Source: Methylacidiphilaceae bacterium
Lineage (GTDB): Bacteria > Verrucomicrobiota > Verrucomicrobiia > Methylacidiphilales > Methylacidiphilaceae
DNA: 6,273 bases
Reading direction: 5' to 3'
Assembly: GCA_028687155.1 (NCBI GenBank)
Contig: JAQUAR010000100.1
Span: 1-6,273, forward strand
Shown here piece after piece: positions 1 to 4,869 of the stretch. The stretch's first letter is position 1, and the number at the start of each line of letters is the position of its first letter. The notes under the pieces are model-generated. The model was not told where the DNA came from. It did not search any database and worked only from the letters and a program-made list of their open reading frames with translations. Made by a program: the position numbers and the translations under genes.

Positions 1-50
1 GCAGCCTTTGAGAAATTCCATTCGGTTCATGGGCCTTGCTTCTGCTGGCG

Positions 51-89
51 AGCCTTGCGGAAGGCCGAATCGCCGGCTTCCCCGAGGCT
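51..89 (-). terminator. Imperfect hairpin downstream of xdhC, possible 3' end
   Basis: AGCCT (51-55) pairs with AGGCT (85-89). GGAAG (59-63) plus CC (65-66) pairs with GG (75-76) plus CTTCC (77-81), leaving an 8-base loop, one bulged G and a small internal loop. It begins 13 bases past the xdhC stop on the minus strand. No T-run follows it, so it is not a textbook intrinsic terminator; it could protect the 3' end or mark Rho-dependent termination. In bases 1-50 I see no gene I can support. Confidence 0.3.
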
Positions 90-101
90 ACGGAACGGAG
101 G

Positions 102-1112
102 TTAAGCCGGATCGGGACAAACGCCAGGCTCTCTCGCAGTCGATCGGGAAGGGGGGCCTTCGCCTCCATTCCGCGAGAGCCGGCGATTCTTGACCGCGAT
201 CATCTCCGCCAGAATGGCCGCCGCGATCTCTCCGGGCTGACGGGCCCCGAGATCGAGCCCGACCGGGCTCGAGAGCCGATCGAGCTCCTCGGGAAAGAAG
301 TAGGGGGAGAGGCGTTTTCTCCGTTTTTCGGCGGTCGCTCGGGAGCCGAGCGCCCCGACATAGAACGCTTCGGAGTGGAGGGCGCCTAAGAGCGCCATGT
401 CGTCGAGCATCGGATCGTGGCTCAGCGCGACGATCGCGGTCCGCGGGTCGGGGGGGAGAGCCGAAACGACCTCGTCGGGCATGCCGGGAAGGTGGCGCAC
501 GCCGGGCAGGGAGGTTGCCGGAGCGAACGCCTCCCGGGGATCGCAGAGGAGCACCTCGTAGCCGAGCAGTTGGGCCATCGCGGCGAGGCAGCGCGCAATC
601 TCGCCGGCACCGACCAGCAGCAGCCGCCAGGGAGGCCCGAAGACCGTCACCAGCCGCCCATTCTCCAGGCGGGTCGCCTCGGCGGGGATCGCGTCGGTCC
701 ACCGGATCGTTCCATCGGTCAGATCGAGGATTCGCGCCGCCAGCCGATGAGCTGCCGTCCGGGCAAGAATCTCCTCGATCCATTCGCTGGACCGGATCCG
801 CTCGAACACCACGCGGAGCGTCCCTCCACAGGGAAGGCGGGGGAGAGCGTTGTCGGCGGGTCGGGATTCCAACTCGACGACCACGGGGAGGGGGAGCTCT
901 TCTCCCGCGCGGATCCGCGCGATCCACTCCTCTTCCACGCAGCCGCCGGAGACCGATCCGGCCAACACGCCATCCGAGCGGATCGCCAGAAGGGCTCCGG
1001 GCTGCCGCGGGGCCGCCCCCGAGGTCTGCGCGACGGTGGCGAGAACGACCCCAAAGCCCGCCCGATGCCAGTCGCGAGCTTGCCGCAACACCGCCAAGTT
1101 CGAAGAGTCCAT
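102..1112 (-). CDS. xdhC: XdhC/CoxI family molybdenum-hydroxylase maturation protein
   Basis: A 336-residue protein of the XdhC/CoxI family. Members load sulphurated molybdenum cofactor into xanthine dehydrogenase-type or CO dehydrogenase-type enzymes and act in the cytoplasm. The N-terminal XdhC domain carries SVSGGCVEEEW (residues 53-63) and LPCGGTLRVVFE (93-104), with the conserved cysteine C96. The C-terminal Rossmann domain starts at LLLVGAGEIARC (164-175, GxGxxA) and continues to the family signature SHDPMLDD (231-238) and YVGALGSRATAEKRRKRL (251-268). Length is normal for the family. I chose ATG at 1112 because GGGAGGA lies 8 bases upstream. An in-frame GTG at 1208 would add 32 residues unlike the family. 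The last 25 or so residues look low-complexity and unconserved. It follows the ABC ATPase gene by 105 bases on the same strand, so co-transcription is likely. No molybdenum hydroxylase subunit is in view, so its client enzyme is unknown; it could equally be called coxI. Confidence 0.9.
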   Translation of the reverse strand: MDSSNLAVLRQARDWHRAGFGVVLATVAQTSGAAPRQPGALLAIRSDGVLAGSVSGGCVEEEWIARIRAGEELPLPVVVELESRPADNALPRLPCGGTLRVVFERIRSSEWIEEILARTAAHRLAARILDLTDGTIRWTDAIPAEATRLENGRLVTVFGPPWRLLLVGAGEIARCLAAMAQLLGYEVLLCDPREAFAPATSLPGVRHLPGMPDEVVSALPPDPRTAIVALSHDPMLDDMALLGALHSEAFYVGALGSRATAEKRRKRLSPYFFPEELDRLSSPVGLDLGARQPGEIAAAILAEMIAVKNRRLSRNGGEGPPSRSTAREPGVCPDPA

Positions 1113-1168
1113 GCCCGAAGTCCTCCCGATGAGAGCCGCCTTTGCTTTGCCTACTAGCAGAAGCCAGC

Positions 1169-1215
1169 CCGCTCTTTCAAGCCGAGCGGCCCGCGCAAGC
1201 AGGACCACGCCGCTC
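1169..1215 (-). promoter_or_regulatory. Competing inverted repeats between ABC ATPase and xdhC
   Basis: Read on the minus strand, GAGCGGC (1215-1209) can pair with GCCGCTC (1190-1184): a 7-bp stem with an 18-base loop, starting just after the ABC gene stop. A second copy, GAGCGG (1174-1169), can pair with the same middle arm: a 6-bp stem with a 9-base loop. The two hairpins exclude each other, as in an attenuator. The duplicated arm lies in a 9-base direct repeat, AAAGAGCGG. No T-run follows either stem. A weak promoter-like TTGAAA-N18-TAGTAG (minus, 1180-1151) overlaps the region and could give xdhC separate transcription. All functional reading is inference. Confidence 0.25.
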
Positions 1216-1217
1216 TT

Positions 1218-2048
1218 TTAATCGAGAAAGGCCTCATACCAGGCGCCGCGCCGGCGGACGCGGACCGGCAGGCCGAAGGCCGCACTGAGCGCAGCATCCG
1301 TTAGCGTCCGCTCCTTCTCCCCCTCCTGGAGCACGCGGCCATCTCGGAGCAGGAGGACATGCGCGATTTCGGGCAGGATCTCCTCGATGTGATGGGTGAT
1401 GAGCAGGAGGGTGGTACCCGATTGCGCCAGGGTGCGCAGGCTTTCTAGAAAGCGGCGGCGGCTAGCGAGATCGAGGCCTTCGCAGGGCTCGTCGAGCAGC
1501 AGGGCCCGGGGGCGATGCACCAGAGCCCGGGCGATCAGCAGACGCCTCGCCTCCCCGCTCGAGAGGCTGGACAGCTCGCGGCCGGCCAGCTGACCCGCCC
1601 CGAGCAGGTCGAGGGCCTCTGCCGCCCGTTCGCGCATCTCCTCGGTCACGCGATGGTTGGGGCCCAGCCCCCGTGCCGCGAAAAAGCCCGAGACCACTGC
1701 CTCGCAGGCTTCCAGTGGCGGCTCGCCCAGGAAACCGCGCTCCTGCGCAGGCGATACGATGCCGAGCAGGCCTCGGAGCTCGGTCACGTTCCAAAGGTCG
1801 CGGCCGAAGATCCGCAACCCGCCGCGATCCCCGTCGCGCACCGAGGGATAGACCTCGCGTGCGATCAGCTTCACCAGGGTAGATTTACCGGAGCCGTTGG
1901 GCCCGAGGATCGCCATGTGTCGGCCGGCCGGCACACGCAGGCTCAGCCGGTCGAGGATCCAGCGCTCGCCGCGCTTCACACTGGCTTGGTCGATCTCTAG
2001 GAGTGGGCTCTCGAAGCCGGTGGCGTGGTAGGCTGAATGGCTGCTCAT
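1218..2048 (-). CDS. ABC transporter ATP-binding protein, single domain
   Basis: A 276-residue ABC ATPase with one complete nucleotide-binding domain. Walker A is GPNGSGKST (49-57) and the Q-loop glutamine is near residue 102 in SPAQERGF. The signature is LSSGEARR (162-169), a variant of LSGGQ. Walker B is ALLLDEP (182-188), followed by the D-loop GLDLASR, and the H-loop histidine is H219 in LLITHHIEEI. There is no membrane segment and no second ATPase domain. The ending, with a DGRVLQEG segment and a short basic tail, resembles the YlmA/ModF-like soluble ATPase group. The start at ATG 2048 is preceded by GAGAGGA at 8 bases, the same spacing as xdhC; upstream starts at 2057 and GTG 2132 have no well-placed SD. 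No permease or binding protein is adjacent, so the substrate is unknown. Its position before xdhC hints at a molybdenum-related role, but that is inference. Confidence 0.88.
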   Translation of the reverse strand: MSSHSAYHATGFESPLLEIDQASVKRGERWILDRLSLRVPAGRHMAILGPNGSGKSTLVKLIAREVYPSVRDGDRGGLRIFGRDLWNVTELRGLLGIVSPAQERGFLGEPPLEACEAVVSGFFAARGLGPNHRVTEEMRERAAEALDLLGAGQLAGRELSSLSSGEARRLLIARALVHRPRALLLDEPCEGLDLASRRRFLESLRTLAQSGTTLLLITHHIEEILPEIAHVLLLRDGRVLQEGEKERTLTDAALSAAFGLPVRVRRRGAWYEAFLD

Positions 2049-2080
2049 GCCGAGCATCCTCTCGGCGGAAAGAAAGGTTG

Positions 2081-2097
2081 GCAAGCCTTGGGCTTGC
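2081..2097 (-). promoter_or_regulatory. Perfect palindrome in the ABC gene leader
   Basis: GCAAGCC (2081-2087), TTG, GGCTTGC (2091-2097): a perfect 7-bp inverted repeat with a 3-base spacer, about 33 bases upstream of the ABC ATPase start. It could be a regulator operator or a leader hairpin in the minus-strand transcript. It is not followed by a T-run. I could not identify a convincing minus-strand promoter further upstream, although the AT-rich patch at about 2169-2205 is a reasonable place for one. Confidence 0.35.
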
Positions 2098-2151
2098 GAT
2101 GTCCCAGGGCTCCAGGCTCCAAAGCCGAGCACCGCTCTTCGTCGGCTCCCG

Positions 2152-2180
2152 TTGACGGCGCAAGAACCACTCTCTATCTT
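2152..2180 (+). promoter_or_regulatory. Sigma70-like promoter reading toward the methyltransferase remnant
   Basis: TTGACG (2152-2157, 5 of 6 matches to the -35 consensus), 17 bases, then TATCTT (2175-2180, 4 of 6 matches to the -10 consensus). The surrounding DNA is unusually AT-rich for this window. The predicted transcript would start near 2187, about 68 bases before the methyltransferase start codon, and would include the left direct repeat. Confidence 0.45.
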
Positions 2181-2212
2181 TATCTAGCTATCAGACAATA
2201 AACCGGGAAATC

Positions 2213-2238
2213 GACCCGCACAGACAAAAGCGGACACT
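2213..2238 (+). repeat. Left copy of a direct repeat bracketing the methyltransferase
   Basis: GACCC-gc-ACAGACAAA-ag-CGGACACT. It matches 2927-2952 in the same orientation except for two short differences: 'gc' is absent and 'ag' is 'ttcg' in the other copy. It ends 16 bases before the methyltransferase start codon. A further partial CAGACAA lies at 2192-2198. It resembles the short repeated ends of insertion sequences, but I cannot name an element. Confidence 0.6.
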
Positions 2239-2254
2239 ACTGCGAAAAGCCGCG

Positions 2255-2909
2255 ATGGAACGAGTCCATGAAAGAGTGGTCGAAGCTCAATTCGGCGCTC
2301 GCGCCAAAGCCTATGTGGAGAGCGCCGTTCATGCGCAGGGTGCCGACCTTGAGGCGCTGGAACGGATCCTTCGGGATCTTCGCCCCGAGCACGCACTCGA
2401 CTTAGGAGCTGGCGGCGGTCACGTTTCCTATCGGTTGGCGCCTCATGCCGGCATGGTTTCGGCGGTAGACCTGTCGCCGGATATGCTGGCGGCGGTCGCC
2501 GCCACGGCGCGACGGCCTGCGCGAGGCGCGCCGGGTACTGAAAAGCGGTTGTCGGGCGGTCTTCATCGATGCTTGCTCGCCCGGGCCTGCTTTGCTCGAT
2601 ACGCATCTGCAGGCCGTCGAATTGTTGCGCGATATCTCCCATGTGCGCAACTATTCGGCTTCGGAATGGGCCGCTGCCTTGACGCGATCGGGCTTCGGCG
2701 TGGCCGATTACCGGACTTGGCGGTTGCGCATGGATTTTCCGGTCTGGACAGCGCGCATGTCGACGCCGGAGGCGAACCTGAGGGGTATCCGCGTCCTGCA
2801 AGAGGCGGCCTCCGCTGAGACGAAGGCCTATTTTGCGATCGAGGCGGACGGTTCCTTTCTGCTCGACATTCTGTGGATCGAGGCGATAGCGGAACTGCGT
2901 CATGGATAA
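2255..2909 (+). pseudogene. Broken YafE-like class I SAM-dependent methyltransferase
   Basis: Two reading frames together spell one methyltransferase of the E. coli YafE type, which is normally about 255 residues. The first frame (from ATG 2255) gives AQFGARAKAYVESAVHAQG, the SAM-binding motif I LDLGAGGGHVS, and AVDLSPDMLAAVAATAR, ending near 2510. The second frame resumes at about 2511 with DGLREARRVLKSGCRAVF, then LLDTHLQAVELLRDISHV, and runs to TAA 2907-2909 through YFAIEADGSF. By comparison with YafE as I remember it, about 40 residues are missing between the halves, including the LPF...FD and SAHHW segments. The frame change implies a deletion of length 3n+2. The first frame runs on into unrelated sequence until about 2818. 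The product would lack part of the fold and is very probably inactive. No SD precedes the start. The gene lies between direct repeats and looks like an acquired cassette. The original substrate is unknown. Confidence 0.85.
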
Positions 2910-2926
2910 CGTCTGACGCTTGTTGT

Positions 2927-2952
2927 GACCCACAGACAAATTCGCGGACACT
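2927..2952 (+). repeat. Right copy of the direct repeat bracketing the methyltransferase
   Basis: GACCC-ACAGACAAA-ttcg-CGGACACT, starting 18 bases after the methyltransferase stop. It lies 714 bases from the left copy (start to start) and in the same orientation. The sequence that follows (TCTCTGGCG) shows only a vague likeness to that after the left copy, so the repeat core seems to end at CGGACACT. Confidence 0.6.
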
Positions 2953-2971
2953 CTCTGGCGCAAGCTGGATC

Positions 2972-3000
2972 TTGCTGTGCTCCAAGGGCCGGCGTATCGT
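2972..3000 (+). promoter_or_regulatory. Weak promoter-like element upstream of the Uma2 gene
   Basis: TTGCTG (2972-2977), 17 bases, TATCGT (2995-3000). The -35 match is poor (3 of 6) and the -10 match is 4 of 6. The predicted start, near 3007, would fall at the edge of the SD, leaving almost no leader. It is listed only as the best local candidate. Confidence 0.2.
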
Positions 3001-3024
3001 CGAAACGGAGGTAAGGCGATTCCC

Positions 3025-3633
3025 ATGCCCACGAAGACCTTTGGCCCGCGCACGGTAAAGGATTGGCTCGCGACTCCCGAGGGAGAACATTGGGAGCTCA
3101 TCCACGGGAACCTCATCATGACGGAGGAGACGGGCGACAACAGCAGGCTAGCGGGAGAGATCGAGTGGGAGATCCGGAAATACTTGGATCCGCATCCTCT
3201 CGGTGTCGTCGAGCGCAACATCGCCTTTACTTTCCACGGAACCATCGATGCCGACCGCGAAGGCGTGGTTCCCGACCTCTGCTACATCCCGAACGACCAG
3301 TTTGGGAAATGGGAGGGAGAGGCGCATGTCCAGAAGAACGTGATTCCCGCGCTCGCGGTGGAAATCCTCTCCCATTCGACCAGGCAGATGGACCTTGTCG
3401 ACAAGGTGGAGATCTATCGCGAGGCGGGCGTTTCGGAAGATTGGATCTTCGACCGCCATCAGGAAACGGTCCGGATCTACCGCTTTGCCGAAAACCGGGA
3501 GAAGCCGGTCGCGGTCCACACCTTCGAGGAAACCTTGACGACTCCGCTGCTCCCGGGATTCTCCTTGGAGCTGCCGAAGGTCAGGCGGGCCTTGCGGACC
3601 TGCGCGGAAGCGCGCCGTCCTTTCGGGGCGTAG
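3025..3633 (+). CDS. Uma2 family (DUF820) putative PD-(D/E)XK endonuclease
   Basis: A 202-residue protein with the standard Uma2 layout. WELIHGNL (23-30) is the early conserved strand. VVPDLCYI (81-88) gives the first catalytic acid, D84. ALAVEILSHST (109-119) gives E113. DKVEIYREAGVSEDWIFD (126-143) carries the likely lysine K127, and the tail has the usual LPGFSLEL. All expected PD-(D/E)XK residues appear present, so it is probably folded and active as a metal-dependent nuclease. The cellular role of Uma2 proteins is unsettled; they are often multicopy and have been linked to mobile DNA. ATG 3025 fits the family N-terminus. GGAGGT (3007-3012) lies upstream at a rather long 12-base spacing, and the open frame extends back to 2977 without a better start. 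It is convergent with the HEPN gene (40-base gap) and begins 72 bases after the right direct repeat, so it may share that mobile history. Confidence 0.85.
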   Translation: MPTKTFGPRTVKDWLATPEGEHWELIHGNLIMTEETGDNSRLAGEIEWEIRKYLDPHPLGVVERNIAFTFHGTIDADREGVVPDLCYIPNDQFGKWEGEAHVQKNVIPALAVEILSHSTRQMDLVDKVEIYREAGVSEDWIFDRHQETVRIYRFAENREKPVAVHTFEETLTTPLLPGFSLELPKVRRALRTCAEARRPFGA

Positions 3634-3642
3634 CCATTCAAA

Positions 3643-3671
3643 GGGAGTCGGCCACTCTCCTCCGTAGGAGG
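3643..3671. terminator. Hairpins between convergent Uma2 and HEPN genes
   Basis: GGGAGT (3643-3648) pairs with ACTCTCC (3654-3660) around a 5-base loop with one bulge. On the minus strand this stem is followed by TTT, so it could weakly end the HEPN transcript. An overlapping perfect stem, CCTCC (3659-3663) GTA GGAGG (3667-3671), shares the CC arm, so only one can form at a time. Neither has a long T-run. Confidence 0.35.
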
Positions 3672-3673
3672 GC

Positions 3674-4099
3674 TCACGTGTCCGCGGGAGGCCGGGGGAC
3701 CGCTTCCCGGGCCTTGGCGACCACGAAGCTCGCCTCGCGCAGCGCTTGGGAGGCGTCCTCGCGGCTGTAGCTCTCGGTCGGGATGAAGTCGATATCCCCA
3801 TAGAAGGAGAGCTCCCGCTCCTTGCGCAGCCGGGTGGAAATCCGGGCGAGCTCCTCCAGGTGCGCCTGAATCGGCTCGGCCAGCGATTCCCGATGCGCCC
3901 GCAAGAGGCCCGAGACATCGTGGACGTGGGGAGGTTCGATTCCCGCCTGGCGGAGGACCGCCTTCAAGGCGAACTCGACGGCTTCCTGCGCCTCCCGGAT
4001 CACATCGGAGTAATCCCGGCTCTCGAGGAGATAGGCCAGGAAGCCCAGACGCGCCTCGGCCTTCCGAAGGTAGCTCTGCGCCAACGACTCGGCCGTCAT
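3674..4099 (-). CDS. HEPN domain protein, partner of the upstream MNT gene
   Basis: A 141-residue, mostly helical protein. Residues 4-70 follow the HEPN pattern of nucleotidyltransferase-associated proteins: SLAQSYLRKAEARLGFL, then SRDYSDVIREAQEAVEFALK (28-46) and GIEPPHVHDVSGLL (53-66). A second helical bundle with YGDIDFIPTESYSREDA (100-116) fills the rest. The RX4-6H motif of RNase HEPN toxins is not found: R50 to H58 has seven intervening residues and no other pair fits. It may therefore bind the MNT protein or a nucleotide instead of cutting RNA. The start at ATG 4099 begins the HEPN fold; the open frame continues to 4177 but overlaps the MNT gene. AAGG is only 2 bases before the ATG, so the RBS is poor and translational coupling to MNT (19-base gap) is plausible. 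Confidence 0.8.
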   Translation of the reverse strand: MTAESLAQSYLRKAEARLGFLAYLLESRDYSDVIREAQEAVEFALKAVLRQAGIEPPHVHDVSGLLRAHRESLAEPIQAHLEELARISTRLRKERELSFYGDIDFIPTESYSREDASQALREASFVVAKAREAVPRPPADT

Positions 4100-4118
4100 C
4101 GCCTTGCGTCTCGATACG

Positions 4119-4631
4119 TTAAATATGGATCGGCTCCCCCGGAAGATGCCCGGGTTTGAGTTCCCAGTACCAGGCATTTCCGCTCCAGATCCGCCGCGCT
4201 CCGTTGCGTGCCAGCCGCTCCTTCATCCGCCGCAAGGCGTTCCCAAGCACCCGCTGCGGGTCCCAGAGGATCCGCGCGTCCTCGGTCATGTCGAAGAGGA
4301 TGGGGCTTCCGGCCGCCAGCTCCTCCGGCGTCTTGAAGAGTGGGGACCAGTCGGTGCAGATACCGTGCGCCTGCGCCTCCTCGAGAGCGGGGGAGAGTTC
4401 CCGCTCGATCGGCTCCCATTCGGCAACCCGGGCCATCCTTCCGCGGGGCAGGGGATCGGCGACGACCAGCAAATCGATGTCCGAATCGGGCCGCATCTTT
4501 CCCCGTCCCACCGATCCGAAGACCGCCAGGGCGAGGAGCCGCGGACCATAGGCGAGACGGACGGCCGCCAGAAGCCGCCGCAACAACTCCTCGAAGCATT
4601 GCGGGAATCGGGGGTCAATGCTCCGCTCCAT
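4119..4631 (-). CDS. MNT-type minimal nucleotidyltransferase
   Basis: A 170-residue protein of the polymerase-beta-like minimal nucleotidyltransferase fold. The signature AVFGSVGRGKMRPDSDIDLLVV (residues 36-57) contains the G39-S40 nucleotide-binding turn and the metal-binding acids D51 and D53 in DxD. A third acid could be D94 in CTDWSPLF. The C-terminal part, with the WYWELKPGHLPGEPI tail (154-168), is longer than the smallest MNT antitoxins. Such proteins transfer NMP groups; in MntA antitoxins they AMPylate the HEPN partner. ATG 4631 is chosen because the fold begins there and AGGA lies 8 bases upstream. The open frame extends to 4919 but reads through a T7G6 tract and looks non-coding. 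It precedes the HEPN gene by 19 bases, the reverse of the classic hepT-mntA order. Confidence 0.85.
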   Translation of the reverse strand: MERSIDPRFPQCFEELLRRLLAAVRLAYGPRLLALAVFGSVGRGKMRPDSDIDLLVVADPLPRGRMARVAEWEPIERELSPALEEAQAHGICTDWSPLFKTPEELAAGSPILFDMTEDARILWDPQRVLGNALRRMKERLARNGARRIWSGNAWYWELKPGHLPGEPIHI

Positions 4632-4686
4632 GTCCTTGATCCTGACATAGCCGCTCCCTGGTGGCGAGGAGATCCCGCGCCGGCGC

Positions 4687-4715
4687 AGCTCTTCTTTTTT
4701 TGGGGGGAAGAGGCT
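4687..4715. repeat. T7G6 homopolymer tract within an inverted repeat
   Basis: Seven T (4695-4701) run directly into six G (4702-4707). They are flanked by AGCTCTTC (4687-4694) and GAAGAGGCT (4707-4715), which pair with one bulged G. It sits about 56 bases upstream of the MNT start, in the divergent region between MNT and NYN. Such tracts are prone to slippage, so the length may vary between cells. Whether it affects MNT or NYN expression is not known. Confidence 0.5.
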
Positions 4716-4793
4716 CCCGACTCGCCAGCCGCAGGAGAACACTTCGGAGAGACGCGGACTAGACAACGAGTTAGCAAAAAGCGAAGATCGGCT

Positions 4794-4862
4794 TTGCGGT
4801 GACCGGCGCCCAAAGTCGGGTGGAAGCGGTAGGGAGGCTTCTCCTTGCTCCGGTCGTTGCGA
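4794..4862 (+). promoter_or_regulatory. Possible three-way-junction RNA leader of the NYN gene
   Basis: As RNA on the plus strand, 4794-4806 can pair with 4850-4862 (13 pairs: six continuous Watson-Crick with core GACCGG/CCGGTC, then three G-U wobbles, then four more pairs, one of them a wobble). Inside lie two hairpins. One is CGCCC (4807-4811) with GGGTG (4818-4822), 6-base loop. The other is AGGGAG (4831-4836) with CTCCTT (4841-4846), GCTT tetraloop. The strong SD-like AGGGAGG (4831-4837) is buried in the second hairpin and is 32 bases from the start codon, too far to serve it directly. The structure ends 7 bases before ATG 4870. I infer a cis-regulatory leader; GC-rich DNA can also fold like this by chance. 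Confidence 0.35.
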
Positions 4863-4869
4863 TCCGCCG

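Noticed and set aside
1..30. Possible start of a minus-strand gene (ATG at 30, reading MNRMEFLKGC out of the window)
   Set aside because: Only ten codons are visible, and the nearest SD-like AAGG is just 3 bases from the ATG. It is not enough to call a gene, although it would fit a further gene downstream of xdhC.
1..105. Open plus-strand frame ending in TAA at 103-105, possibly the tail of a convergent gene
   Set aside because: The peptide (ending RLRNGG) shows no recognisable family feature, and the frame overlaps the xdhC stop. It may be chance.
417..1157. Long plus-strand open frame opposite xdhC
   Set aside because: It is the antisense shadow of a clear XdhC family gene in GC-rich DNA; its product is low-complexity with no domain.
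2184..3245. Long minus-strand open frame across the methyltransferase and the start of the Uma2 gene
   Set aside because: It has no recognisable domain and runs antisense to sequence whose plus-strand frames clearly match known families.
3148..3918. Long minus-strand open frame opposite Uma2 and overlapping the HEPN gene
   Set aside because: It is arginine- and serine-rich shadow translation; the Uma2 and HEPN readings both have proper motifs.
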